A DNA stretch of 64,000 nt, from positions 305,724-369,723 of the forward strand of contig NMRB01000411.1 in assembly GCA_002633025.1 (NCBI GenBank), read 5' to 3'. Under the pieces are notes generated by a model. The model searched no databases, was not told where the DNA came from, and saw nothing but the letters and a program-made list of their open reading frames with translations. This DNA is from Notospermus geniculatus (taxonomy: Eukaryota > Nemertea > Pilidiophora > Heteronemertea > Lineidae). Made by a program: the position numbers and the translations under genes. Position 1 is the stretch's first letter, and the number at the start of each line of letters is the position of its first letter. Of the stretch, positions 21,258 to 33,447 are shown one piece after another.

Positions 21258-21883
21258 CTGTAAAATAATTAATGTGAACCGCATCAGAATTGGTAATCAC
21301 ATCACAGAATATTCTGTTTTTGTCATCGACCACCACACGAATCGTCAGTCAGCGCCACCGTCCGATGCCCATTGAACCGGGTTAGAATTAGACGACAACA
21401 TAGTTCCCGAACCCACCGGGGCGTTATAGGTGGTTCCATGGGCGTCCTACTGACGAATGGGTGGCACTGACTGACGATTGATTCATGGTGGTGGTGGTCG
21501 ATGACAAAAAACAGAATTCTGTGATATGATTTGGCCTAGCGATTATGATGACGTTATGTGCGGTTTACACATCGTGACATTAATTTTTGAGACGAGAGAA
21601 AAATAAAGAAAAAGACTTAAGACTTAGGCCTAAAGAAATATTAAAAAGAGGTGGATGACGGTATTATAAACAGACAGCGCTTTATCTAGGCCTACATATT
21701 GAGATCCACATCACGGCAATGCGTCGTCGTGGTGGCAGCCATGCCATGGGGATGGTGGCATGGATGGGCCAGCACACACAGTGGAATGGTGTGTCCTGTG
21801 CATGCTGTATACACTGTGTATCACTGACACTGTGCTGTGTGTACATATGTCATGATGTGTGTGCTGTGTTGTGTACCACAAAA

Positions 21884-23070
21884 AAACGGACCAACTATCA
21901 ACTTCCCCCACACTCACACTTGCATCTTATGAATTACAAATGATAGACGACATCATATTTACCAATGCCATATGCAGAAATACGGCTAAAACTGCGCAAT
22001 TAGACCAAAATCGAACTATCCTATCCAGAACACCGCAGACGACGGCCTGTCAAAAGTTTTTTTCTGGAGAGTGAGCACTTCAAGATATCATGGTGGATAT
22101 AAGCCTACCATCGATCGTCAGTACACAGATTTTGCAACGTCATCAAGAGTTACCAGACTGATTCCCATACTTGCCGCAGCGCTAGTGTCTGTTCCACAAC
22201 GCGCACGGGGATAACTTTCCTGGGGGATTCAGATTCCTGTCACAACGGTTACAGGCGATGTTTGAGCACTGTCATAAAGATCAACTCTACAGTGTCAATT
22301 TAAAATCAGTTGGGCCCAAATAAAAACCATACCTGTGCAAGTGTCCAATAAAACTCCGCCCATTTTCAAACCAATTTTTCAATTTTGAGGTTCCAACTAT
22401 CAGGCCTCGCTCCACAAGTCAAACGCATACTTTAAGGACCCCATTTCTTCGGAAATCCTAAAATCGGATCCCCTACAGTACCACTACTCGTGGCTTAGGG
22501 TTTGGGGGGGACATAGGAGTTAGTGACCAGGGTTAGGATAAGATCAGCAATCGACGTGAGTTAGCGGCCACACCGGCCTTCCGCTAAAGTAGACCTCGTG
22601 CGGACATAGAGTCAGGGTCTGTTCACACCAAAACCGTGCCGCGACGGCGAAAAACGACGCGCGTTCACCGCGGGAAAAACGGACCAACTCAACTTCCCCC
22701 ACACTCACACTTGCATCTTATGAATTACAAATGATAGACGACATCATATTTACCAATGCCATATGCAGAAATACGGCGCCAATTAGACCAAAATCGAACT
22801 ATCCTATCCAGAAAACCGGACGGCCTGTCAACCATGTCAACAGTCAAAAGTTTTTTTCTGGAGAGTGAGCACTTCAAGATATCATGGATATAAGCCTACC
22901 ATCGATCGTCAGTACACAGATTTTGCAACGTCATCAAGAGATTACCAGCAATTGTAGACTGATTCCCATACTTGCCGCGGCGCTAGTGTCTGTTCCACAA
23001 CGCGCACGGGGATTAACTTTCCTGGGGGACTCAGATTCCTGTCACAACGGTTACAGGCGATGTTTGAGCA
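21884..23070 (+). repeat. Second tandem duplication (21884-22269 and 22675-23070)
   Basis: Two near-identical stretches of about 390 bp start with AAACGGACCAACT and end with GCGATGTTTGAGCA. They differ by several short indels (for example an extra AACCATGTCAACAGTC-like insert in the second). The second copy lies between two pieces of a GTTCACACCAAAACCG-ended fold-back, so it may have been carried into that element. Confidence 0.8.
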
Positions 23071-23310
23071 CCAAAACCGTGCCGCGGGCCGCGACGGCGA
23101 AAAACGACGCGCGTTCACCGCCGGGAAAATAGGTTCAATGGATTTTCAATAAAAGGGTCACACCAAAGACGCGCGGCAAGCAAGCGCGCGTCATTTTTTG
23201 CCCGCGCGTCTTCGGTGTGACCCTTTTATTGAAAATCCATTAGTTATTTTCCCGGCGGTGAACGCGCGTCGTTTTTCGCCGCCTCGGCCCGCGGCGCGGT
23301 TTTGGTGTGA
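23070..23310. repeat. Near-perfect fold-back, GC-rich
   Basis: The sequence from CACCAAAACCGTGCCGCGG pairs with its reverse complement ending GCGCGGTTTTGGTGTG, with arms of about 100 bp around a short loop rich in GCGCG. An 'orphan' left end (GTTCACACCAAAACCGTGCC at 22621) indicates that the complete element ends in GTTCACACC. The RNA or single strand would form a very stable hairpin. Confidence 0.8.
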
Positions 23311-23329
23311 ACAGCTCTGAAGGGAGTGA

Positions 23330-23582
23330 GAAATGAAAGTGAAAAGAAGGGGTAATTTTGGCACTTTTGCGCCAATTTTTCAGTTTCTAAAATTGGAATA
23401 GATTTTTTCCCATTTTGAGAAATTTTCATAAAATGACATGGCATTTTGTCTGATTTTTCGGGCGATATTTCTCAAAATGGGAAAAAAAATTCATGCCAAA
23501 TTGAGAACTTGAAAAATTTTCGGAAAAGTGAAAAATGTTCCACTTCTTATTTTCCACTTTATATTTCTTATTCCCTTCTATG
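23330..23582. repeat. AT-rich imperfect fold-back beside the orphan kinase exon
   Basis: GGGAGTGAGAAATGAAAGTG pairs with CACTTTATATTTCTTATTCCC, and TTTTCCCATTTTGAGAAATT with its complement around 23470, giving a long imperfect hairpin. It ends only about 40 bp before the exon at 23620. Confidence 0.55.
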
Positions 23583-23619
23583 CACTTTAAATTGCATATA
23601 TTCTCATTCTACAATCCAG

Positions 23620-23762
23620 ATTCAATGAAAAATACCCATCAAAATCTCAAATAATTGAATACTGGAGGGAAATTAATCAGATGCTTTCGGAGTCTGGCGT
23701 TCCTATTGTACTTTGTCATCACGATGCGCATCCCTCTAACGTATTGTATGTTGATGAGGAAG
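23620..23762 (+). CDS. Orphan exon of a choline/ethanolamine kinase family protein
   Basis: The exon has 143 nt between acceptor TCTACAATCCAG and donor GTGAGT. The open frame gives FNEKYPSKSQIIEYWREINQ, then MLSESGVPIVLCHHDAHPSN and VLYVDEE. PIVLCHxDxxxxNVLY is the Brenner motif of choline and ethanolamine kinases, with its catalytic Asp and Asn. The usual CHND reads CHHD here, which changes the residue before the Asp. The preceding helix (conserved spacing, xxWREI) also fits. These cytosolic enzymes phosphorylate ethanolamine or choline in the Kennedy pathway. No other exon of the gene was recognised. A single N at 23814, just downstream, may mark a contig join that removed the rest. A fold-back abuts the exon on the 5' side. 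It could be a real gene split by the assembly or a stranded, non-functional exon. Confidence 0.7.
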
Positions 23763-23814
23763 GTGAGTGGAGACAGCTAGGTTCTCATGTTGCTTTATCA
23801 AATTAAAGATAATN

Positions 23815-24130
23815 GGCGGGACCGGGTGCGGGTGAAACAGCTAAAGGGAAATACGTTGGATCGAATTTTCCCACCCGCGCCCGCCTCCAATTCCGCGCCC
23901 GCAAACGCCTCGTGGAAAAGCAGCTTTAGCCGCCGACTCTGACAGGGAGAACTGTCCCGAAACGTTTCCCCGTGCCGACATTAGTGCCGTCTATCAAGAA
24001 ACTGTGGAACGAAATTTTTGGCGCGCGTTCCGTTCCGCTCGCGCCCTTCGTCACCGCACAGAAACCCCAGTTGTACGCGGCGGTGACGGAGGGAGCCAGT
24101 GCGCTAAGGAAACCTGTTCTCAGGGTATGC
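23815..24130. other. GC- and CpG-rich block
   Basis: Beginning directly after the N at 23814, about 300 bp are rich in CG dinucleotides (GGGTGCGGG, CCCGCGCCCGCC, GGCGCGCG), unlike the AT-rich surroundings. A promoter-type island or the GC-rich part of a repeat would both explain it. It is open in two frames on opposite strands, but neither peptide is recognisable. Confidence 0.35.
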
Positions 24131-24236
24131 AACCGTCCAGGTTATCCATATTTTTCTCCCAATCATAGCATCATATACAGAGAATTCATCAGGCTACCGA
24201 ATGCGAGAACCAAACTGGCCCAAGAAAGATGCAATA

Positions 24237-24392
24237 TGTAACGTTTTTCAGCGAGGCCCGTGTGCCAGTGTGTGACGGAATAAGCGGCGACTTCACAATG
24301 AGCGACACACAAGAAAACAGCAAGTCAGTTTCCCAGTGTGTTCCGAACAATGGGAATCACACAGAAAAATGGCCACACTGAAAAACGTTACA
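24237..24392. mobile_element. Small MITE with perfect 15-bp inverted ends
   Basis: It starts TGTAACGTTTTTCAG and ends CTGAAAAACGTTACA, exact reverse complements. Sub-terminal GTGTG/CACAC words also pair. It is 156 bp long with no coding content. Confidence 0.7.
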
Positions 24393-24543
24393 CCTGACTG
24401 ATTCCAGGGGGACTTGGATTCCTTTCACAAGACTCAGGAGATTGGGTGAATTCCTGGTCCAACGTGAGAGAGAGAGAGAGCAGTCCAGTTCAAACAAAAT
24501 CCACCAGATGTCCTTACACGCATGCAGTACATAAATTCGTACC

Positions 24544-24583
24544 AAAAATAGATAAGAGAGGACTCTCTCTCTTATCTATTTTT
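24544..24583. repeat. Perfect 17-bp-arm hairpin
   Basis: AAAAATAGATAAGAGAG at 24544-24560 is followed after six bases by its exact reverse complement at 24567-24583. It ends in a run of T. The structure is small and unexplained and could be the relic of a MITE. Confidence 0.7.
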
Positions 24584-24670
24584 CGGCAATACCTGATCCT
24601 CATACTAATGTGCAGTCTTGGATATAAGGTTATTGTTATGTATTGTATCACCTGATGCATTTAGGATAAT

Positions 24671-24993
24671 AGGGAGGTTTGGAAATCAAACGATAAACGT
24701 AAGCTTTACGACAACAGTCATACTGCACATTTGTTACCCGTCACAGCAAACGTAGGCGCATGCAGGTTGAGACCAAATGTTTGTCAGTTTCAATATTGCC
24801 TGTCTATTGTGAAATCTGAAACGATCTATTTCTTCCATTCTCTGCCTGGGGTTATCTTAGTTCGTTGAAGCACCTTCTGAGCGACATGCGCCTAGTTTTG
24901 CTGTGACGGGTCACATTTTATATTGCGTTTTCGGTAGAAATATAATGTTGTCGTTAACGTTTACGTTTATCGTTTGAGTTCTAAACCTCCCTT
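24671..24993. mobile_element. MITE with AGGGAGGTTT ends and long inverted arms
   Basis: The left AGGGAGGTTTGGAAATCAAA and the right AAACCTCCCT pair through CGATAAACGTAA / TTACGTTTATCG to about 40 bp. A second inverted pair lies inside (CCGTCACAGCAAA... at 24738 and TTTGCTGTGACGG at 24896). Length is 323 bp, non-coding. Confidence 0.75.
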
Positions 24994-27900
24994 TTAGCCA
25001 AAGGTTGACGTACGGTATTTGTATTGAAAAAGCCTAATTAGAAAATGATTAAGAAGATTTATGTGAATATTTTGGCCACTCCCACGACTTGGACAATTCT
25101 TGCCAAAATGGTCTCAACTCTTGTGTAATGTAGGCCTATAGCCGAAGGCAGTAAACTACTACAGGTTCAATGCCAACATCATTGCCTCAGTAATTATAGT
25201 TCCTATGAGAAGAAACACACTCCAATTGATGCATTACTTATGCATTAAGCTGCAAAATCACATTGACAAACATTGCGACCGAAATCTGAGATAAATATAC
25301 ACCACAAACACGACAAATCTTGAAGGGGGGGGGGTGCTGGTAGGCAGGTACATCAGGATAATTGGAGAGAAAATTGGTCTGGTTCCTGAAATTCAGTGCC
25401 AGAGAGAATTTAGAGATTGACTTGCTCCATTATGCTGTAACACAATAAGTAGTGAAAATCATGAAAAATCTGTTGTTTATACTGATAATTCAGTCACTAC
25501 TTATGGCATTTATGCAAAACTATTCAGACATTTAAACTTTGAATGACATAATTCATTAGTAGTTCATAAACAGCCTCAGTTGCCTTAGGCATGCCTAAAT
25601 AAATCAGCTGATGCACCACGACACCATAACTTGAACAGAGCAAAGATTCTCTCCTCAGAATATGTCAATGAACAATGAGCAGTGATTGTAAATTCTTAAA
25701 AATATCAAGGCCTATGGTCATTTTGCCTTTGGATTACCCTCCACTTACATGTAGTCTGAAGCAAGGCAACTGAGGTTCAAGATGCTTGTAGTGTGTCTGA
25801 GCAGCTTTCTGAAATTAGAGCAGAGAACAAATTTTTTAAAGACACAGTCACCTAAGTTCAGTGGTCAAGGTATGTTAATTCTATCAAATTCATTTAGGGT
25901 TCTTCATTTATTTCTCAAAACTATCTTGCCCATGAACCTGAGCACCAGAAAACAGCAAAAGTCACGAACTACATCAACGTTTTACCTCTGGCTCAGTGCC
26001 TTTCTCAGCACCTAACTCATTGGAGGTGGGTTGCTGTTAGTGTAATGAGGGCAATGGAGACAAATTTGATTATAAACCTCTTCATTATGAATCTGCAGAG
26101 TTAATTCTATTACAAATTGTAAACCTCTACATAATAGCATTGGTAATAAGTTGCATTTTAGATTACATGCATTGGTAATACGCCACTTATGCAACACTAA
26201 CATTGGGTCTCACAAGGGCTGAGGGGACAGGAACATCTTCCCGGTTTCTTTTCCTGAATGGAATGCCGACGGAGTCCTGGAAGTAAATGATGACAACACC
26301 ATTTGACGCAAGGCTACTGATTAAACTGGCTTTCAATTAACCACAGATTTTACGCAGATGCACCGGTCCATCCCTTGGAATTCAATTAAAGTTTAATCAT
26401 TCCTTCTTGTGGGTGGAAGACAGGTCTGCAGCAATTTGCATTGGTTTGATAGATGACCAGTTTTTCTCAATGCACGCCAAAACAGCTACAACACTGCGCA
26501 AGAAACTGGGAGAAATGTTAATCTGCAAAGCTGCCTTGCTGCTAATTGATATGAAGTTTAACTAAAGTTTCCTCTGATAAAAATTTCTGTATATACACAA
26601 TTGGTTTTAAGAAAAAATATAATCAAGAGGCACCCAAGCAAAGTACAAGCGTAATTAAATTCTGTTTTTATTACAGCCGTATTGGCATAGATGCAAGATT
26701 TCTCACTGAAAATTGTTCAAAATGTAACCTTTGGCTTGCTGTCTTTAGATTTGGCCTGCCTGGTCAAAATCCATTTTTAGTGCTTCCTCTAATGACATTG
26801 TTGGCAGTTACTTAGTTCTACAATTTACACATGTTGAGGTTCAATCAGGGGAAAACGTGATACCCATCATTTCACGACAAAGAGAATTCATATAAAATGG
26901 CAGTAAATTTCCTCCAGTATGTTATTAAGGGGGTAACAAACTCCCGGCACAGACAGTTAAGATGTAGTTTTGTTGCCGCCAAATTTCCTTTGTCTTGAGA
27001 AAGACAAGCGGGAATGACCAATGGCTTTTTTATGTCCCAGATTTCCCCTTGACATTGAGTGTCATGAGGGAGACTAAGGCCCATGAATAGAAATGTTCAA
27101 TACTGTTGGGGCAGGATATACTTGCCAGTTGGTGCATTGCAAGGAACACTGGATTTCTCTCCTTGCTCAACAGCCAACGTGTGGGAGGGAAGCCCACTTG
27201 GAATGTAGGATGATTGGTATCCAAAACAGCTGGCATATGACGAACATTCCTACATTGAACCGGCAGGTTTTACTATTCCACAACCACTTTAAAGCTGTGT
27301 GCAAGTGGTACATGTAACACTCATTCCGTTGGGTTGCACGTTTTCCCACTCGGCTTTGCGTCATAGGACGTCAGCAATGCATTTTCCCCTCGTCATGATG
27401 TCGACGTCAGCAATTAATTTATGGCAACCCTCCCACTTCCCCTTAGCTCCACTTTCCAATCAATTAGTTGGCAAAATCTAGAGATTTCTCTACTTAACAG
27501 TGAATTTCTTCCTCTGACCTGAATTAGCCCTCCCACTCATAATCAAACCTGAACCCTTGCTTTGCTCCTGGCTGGCCACTTAGTAGGCCTAAGTTCTGTT
27601 AAGCAGAAATACCATTTCGTGTAAGTTCATATCTGCAGAAAAATGGCGCTGAACTCCACAAGCATTCTTACATACAATGATAATACTGGCCGGGCCAGCA
27701 TCATTCTTGTCGTGGTGATCATGTAGCCTACAGGGGCGACTAGCACTGACTATTAGCCGTATGAAATGAATCACTGTCTTTTGTAAAACATCCAGAGTGG
27801 TCACTACCGCTAAGGGTAGCAATAGCTGAATGCAAATTGAATTAATTCCTTGTATCATCAGAGGCACGGAAACTAGATTTGACAATCAGCAAGTGCAAAT

Positions 27901-29014
27901 TAAATTGTGCGCAGCAGAAGTTGGTGTTGTGAGAAGAGGAATTATGATGTAGCTGCTTCTTTTTACCTGTTTGGTGGCGTTCATTGATCACAAATTGATA
28001 AAAACAATGGCAAAATGAGTTATTCATACAAAAATCCTAAACCAAGGTTGTGTTTCTCGATCTTGCCATCTTTGTGATGTCGATGTCAATGTATATTATT
28101 ACCAGCCACAGCTGGTCTGCAGCCAACTGATGTAAGGCAAGGACATGTCATATACCTTATTTTGGGTAAAACGGAGTGTGACTGTATTGTCTATCAGAAT
28201 TTTATTACATCCAAGATGGCTACTTCTTAAGGCCAAAAATATAGCAAAAATTTAATCTCAATAGATATATTTTTCATAATATTTTCAATAACTTTTTTCC
28301 TATCATCTAATAACACTCATTTCCTGAGAAGAAAAACAACTAGTGGGATTATCTTCATGTAAAGAGTTACGCACCATCTCCATGTATTAGTCACTTGTTA
28401 CCGCATCCTCTTAAGGACTTCACAGAGATGTGGAAAGCCACTGAGACAAAAGTGATGAAATCCCCTGTAAAAATAGCAGCAAGTGTCAGCAAAGGAGGGT
28501 CCGTAATCATTAATCAAGCATCTTATGATAAAGCACATTGAAGTTAAAGGGCAGAAACGGCTATGTTTTATTGTTGAAGACTTTCTTACTTTCAACCTTT
28601 CTCCATTCTGTCCTGCTAAGCCTTCCTTAATATAGGGATGTAATCCTGATGTTTTTTACAATGTTTCACCTTATTCTCATTGTTGTGGAAAAGAGGTATA
28701 TGATATGCAGAAGACAAAGCACGAGATAACAAGTTGCCTACCTTGTCGATGAACAGCTGCAGAAGAAGGCCTACCAAGGTGAAACTGCCAAATGATTCCA
28801 GCACGAAATTCTTAAGTATATCCTAACACTTGGATCTTACATATCTTTTCAGCTTGATTGCCCAAGTAAATGTGAAGTTTTCACTGGACACAAATGGCTT
28901 CAAGACTGTGTAAGTTATTTTACAAAAATGTTACATGACTCAGTAGGTGACTTTAATTAAGTAGTTCAATTCTAAATTAGCAATACAGTATGTGTAGGCC
29001 TAGATATGATATTA

Positions 29015-29145
29015 TAGAGTTTTCGCAAAGCCCCCGAAACACCGACGTGAACGTCTATCCTAGATGTTCGCTACTCTCTTCGTGGCATCGAACAATGGAA
29101 TTGGCGTTCGCGTTGGCGTTTCGGGGGCTTTGCGATAACTCTCTA
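29015..29145. mobile_element. 131-bp MITE, TAGAG..CTCTA ends
   Basis: TAGAGTTTTCGCAAAGCCCC and its inverted counterpart GGGGCTTTGCGATAACTCTCTA form arms of about 25 bp with one mismatch and a 2-bp indel. The loop carries GTTCGC/GCGAAC words. The flanking TA may be the target duplication. Confidence 0.75.
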
Positions 29146-32100
29146 ATAATGCTGATATTTGTGACTTCCACACCGACTCCTATATGCAGCTGAAGCGTTG
29201 GTGACTCTGCAGGTGACCACAAGCTAAAGGAGGATTCCTGAGAGCTACACAACGTATGCGCCTTGCTTATTGCTTGTGAATTATATTTCTAGGGAAAATC
29301 ATTGGAGTGTGTGTCCACATGCAACCATCTGATAAATGCCACTGGTAAGTTAATTATTTCTTCTCAAAGATGTGTCTTTCTGCAGCTAATGCAAACTGCT
29401 AATACTTTGAGTATGCTGGAGTGCTGTGTTTCACAAGGTGACATAAGATGAATATGGTCTTTTTGCTTAAATGCGTATTCCATAGCCTCTTTGAGCAGAG
29501 ATCCATGGAAGAGCCTCTGCAATATTTTACTCTTCTTGCAGCCATCTGGATAAAATATTATGCATTACATTCATAAAAACCCAGAAAAGTCATGTCGAAA
29601 ATATAATTAGGCCTAGGGTAATTTGTCATCAATTTTTGAGAAGATCAGAAGATGTGCCAAACCTAAACAATTGGTTAACATGACACCTTCTGATACAGTA
29701 TGGACTACCCTATGTTGGCTTGTACCTCATCCGAATTTTCTATGAAAGTGTCCGAATATTTGATACAAAAGCAGTTTTATTTCTTACTCCAAAACTAAAG
29801 ACCATTTTCCAGTGTTCCCCAGGCATATACCAGGCCATTATATAATTACAATGTAGTTCAATGTCCAATGCCATCGCTCTGTGACTCCAACAGGTGGGTA
29901 TACCTGAGGACTGGTGACAGGCCTAGTCCTTTATCAAAGGTCATCATCTGCAACCAATCACAAGACTTATTTTGAATAGTATCAGCAGTCAGCCTATTTT
30001 GATAAAACTAATGTTGTCAGTGTTATGGGGAGGGACAGTATGAAGCTTACATCTGTCATGAACTCAGCCTCTCTTGCAGGGACTTCCTGGAGAACAAAAC
30101 AGGAGAATGCACAGCATTGTTCATATGTTTCTAAAGTTACAAACTGAAGGAACGGAATAAACTGGGATCAAAAGAGTTCTAATCCTCGATCAGATACCCA
30201 GCACCATACTTGACACATTTATTGCTCAAGTGGTTTTACATCAACATCACAGTTGCGTGATGGAACGGATGTATATATGGTCTATGACCACACAATGCAG
30301 CAGGAAGCTCTTCACCTATGTACGCACCTGGGATATCAATGACATCTCAACCCTTCAAGCCTTTTTCTGTGGTTCCACGCAAATTAACAGACGCTCTGAA
30401 CAAACACTGGCATCACTTCACTCCTATATACAACTGCTGCATTTTCCATTGTCACATTGTTTCAGCGACAATATTATTGTTGCAACATCACGTTGTTGTC
30501 CTGCAGCATGATCATAAGTGAACAGTTGAGAGAGGTATCCAGTTAAGCAAAGGATGACGCCAAAACCCATATATAATACCCTATTAGCTCTAGAGTTTCA
30601 GTTGGCCTGCTCATGTGATAGAGTTTGGAAATGAATTCCATGACAGCAGATCTTCTCCCTGGCATTTCTTTTGCATTACGTTCATCAATTTTTGAAAAGT
30701 CGAGCGAGCAATTTTTAGTACTTCAAATTTGACAACAACTGATACTTGCTTTCCCCCAACAAACCTTGGTTTGGACTTTCGAGAGATAGGCTGGTATATA
30801 AAGTGCAGGTTGCAGGTTAATGTTAGGGTCAGTTTTAGTGTCCAATGGTGAAGTCAAATGCATTGCAAACAGGTTGCCTGCAGGTCTGGAGAATCCACAG
30901 GTTGAACAGGACAATGAGACTGGGGTTCATCTGCACAGGCAAGCACATGGCCCTGAAGTTTTCCTGGCAGTTTTATATGACACTGGATAGCATCATCTGA
31001 AGTGTGCCTCCTTCAAAAACCGTTGTGGTTTGTTACGTTCGCCTATTGTCCCAGCACTTATATATGAATTACGTGGATATCATCATCTGTGAGGTAGATT
31101 CTGGTCATTGTTTGACATGTTCTCATCTCCATTTGATACCATTATGAAGTTCACCACTTCACTTAGAGCAGATGTCCTGCAGTTACAATCCTGTTGAACT
31201 AAATTATAACAAGTTGTATGAATCCAGAGGTAATGATGAACTTTTATTCCGGTGCAATATTTTTAAATGTTTCCCATGTCTGATGGAAAACACTGACATA
31301 TGGAAACACTGGCAGGTGTCACACCAATCAGCATTGGAATACCGCTGGTATCTAAGGAGAATGTTTAACAATGGAAAGGGTAAAATAAATTTCTGGCATT
31401 GTTGCAGAAGTCAGGATACCTGTGTGAATATCAATCCTACTCGAGTATTATCTTTGAAGAGCCATCACTGGTCACCAAATGTGTCAAAAACCGTCCTCAA
31501 AAAGACCACTTCAAAATAATTTTTCATGCCTTCGTCTGGAGATTCACTGAGTTTGAAGGGAAGGAGAGGTTGTAAGGTGCAAACCTTTCGTGACATGATG
31601 TTTAACTGGATGCCATTGGTCAAAGACGAGACAGCCACTTGCCAAAACATGCACCAAAAGTCATGTCATGGTATCATATTCACACTCTTGATGTCTCAAG
31701 AGCTGCCCTTTCAACTTGAAACTGTTTCAAATTTCCAAAATGGTAAATGGTGGTTGTATCCCAATAAATGGACCAGTGCAGTGGCATCCTGTCTTTTTAG
31801 ATATTAATGTTGTAATATTTTCCGAAGATTGAGTATAGGCCTGATGTGAGCAGTTATTTCATTTGAAAGAAAATGGTAACTTCTCTCCCTTTTCTGTCCT
31901 TGACATGCAGTTGGCTGGAAATGTCATGGTGTTAACAGTACACTTGAACTTACCCTCACATTTCAAGCATCCTTTACAGCTTTCAGGTTTAATTTTGTCA
32001 GTGTTCAGATGGCGAAGCGTGCACCATATTCACTGTGTCACGTGCTGATTCCTTGAAGTAGGTCCCACTCATGCCATACACAAGGCGTGTGGAAAAATGC

Positions 32101-33414
32101 GGTCATATTTCATAACTGCAAAAGACAATATTTTAAATGGATTTGAAACATGCCATCACACTTTTTGTTGAAAAATAAATGAATTTTGATAAAATTAAAA
32201 GGCGTGGTGAAGGTGGCTGTTGGACTGGTGCAGAAGCCAGGTGGTGTGAATGAAAAAACTAATTGAAAAAGTATTTGAAAAGAAACTACCTTTACAATTA
32301 CATGCAAGATATTCTGGGTACCCCAAACATACTTGGATCAATGATAACACGTGGATTTGTTAAACTACTATATTTTACACCTGGCCCTCAACTCGGCGAG
32401 TTGTGGGCAACACAATGTGTCCCAAAATTTCCATGGCTCCTTGATCTACTGAAGATTGCTGAAATTGGACTGACCGTTACAAGAATAGTACCCTACGATT
32501 CCTGTTGTTTTTCATGGACAAAATACGCTGTAGTAAATGGTTGTAGTATTCTAATGGGAAAAAAACTCTCGTCAAAGCTGTGAGAGTAAATTCTGAAGTA
32601 AAATAAGGAAGACAGCTAATTTTCTTTGATTTGATTAGGAGAAACGTTGAACATGACAATAATGAGAATCCTTGCAAAAACGTGCAGTTTGAATGGAAAA
32701 TGACGAATTGGATTCTGTCACCTCTTTTTGTGTGAATCCTTTCTCTGTTGTGGACTAATGGAATGTAATCTACATTTGTGCAGAAATATTTCACCAGATG
32801 GTGTGTATCACATTTAATAGGGGCTTTTTACGGCAATATTTGCTGTGTGATTTTTGATTTTGTACAATGGAGACATCCGTCTTATGGAGTTAGATGCAGT
32901 TAATGGAGAAGAGTTATCAGAAGATTCTGATGACAAGGGATTTAGGCTTTTTCAAATCCTGACATAACGCCCAATCAAGAGCAGGAACTGCAGCAGATGT
33001 CGTTGTCTCTTATACCAGTATTGCTGTGTCCATATCATCCAATCAAATGAATTGCCTAAGGCCTGGATGCAAAAAATGCTTTTCCAAATACATGTGTGTC
33101 AATGGTGCTCTAGTGTCTATTCAGTGCCAACAGCAGTAAAATGACGGAAAGAATCCATGTCATAGCGTTCCCTCTCCGTAGCTATTGATGAGGGATTGGT
33201 GGGGACAGTTAATTAGCGTAATGTCCATCATTAAATGCAGCAAAGTATCCCAGTGCTCTACACTATGCTCATTGATTTCCAAAATTGAATTACGTTAATT
33301 TATTTCATTAGTGCTCGGTTAACTGTTTTCTTACACCAGAAGGAGTGGTCAACAGCAGCATTACTTTCATTTTACTGATCAGCTGCTGTAGAGGACTTAC
33401 AGTCATGCTTGTAA

Positions 33415-33447
33415 CATACATGTACATGTACATGTACATGTACATGT
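33415..33447. repeat. TACATG simple repeat
   Basis: Five or so units of TACATG (self-complementary as CATGTA/TACATG) occur in a row. Shorter runs of the same word are scattered through the window (for example 16873, 18001, 52385, 61104). Confidence 0.9.

Larger units (their letters stand above)
20143..21625 (+). repeat. Tandem duplication of a 0.5-0.8 kb unit (copies A and B)
   Basis: Copy A begins at 20143 and copy B at 21115 with the shared ATCCTCATTGAGTCATGATC. They stay almost identical to 20297/21269. Copy B then skips about 320 bp of copy A and resumes at ATTAATGTGAACCGCATCAG (20616 in A), continuing past the GGTTTACACATCGTGACATT word. Each copy contains an inverted-repeat core whose arms (AATCACATCACAGAAT... 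and its complement) are about 70 bp. Copy A's extra part holds a hairpin at about 20364-20442. Confidence 0.8.
15936..23619. other. Repeat-dominated stretch upstream of RBM26/27 exons
   Basis: Over 7.7 kb I recognise no protein-coding exon. The RBM26/27 zinc-finger and N-terminal exons should be here or further upstream but show no visible CCCH pattern. Contents are the inverted-repeat element at 16663-18042, a solitary transposon end at 16481-16520, duplicated blocks at 20143-21625 and 21884-23070, and fold-backs at 23070-23310 and 23330-23582. Confidence 0.45.

Noticed and set aside
23972-24241. 89-codon plus-strand frame in the GC-rich block
   Set aside because: Open frames on both strands are expected in GC-rich DNA; the peptide is unrecognisable and its end overlaps a MITE.
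31172-31519. Cysteine-rich 115-codon plus-strand frame considered as an upstream receptor exon
   Set aside because: No FN3, Ig or EGF pattern, no clear splice sites in the right phase.
33415-33447. CRISPR-like short repeat run
   Set aside because: It is a simple TACATG microsatellite without spacers, in an animal genome.
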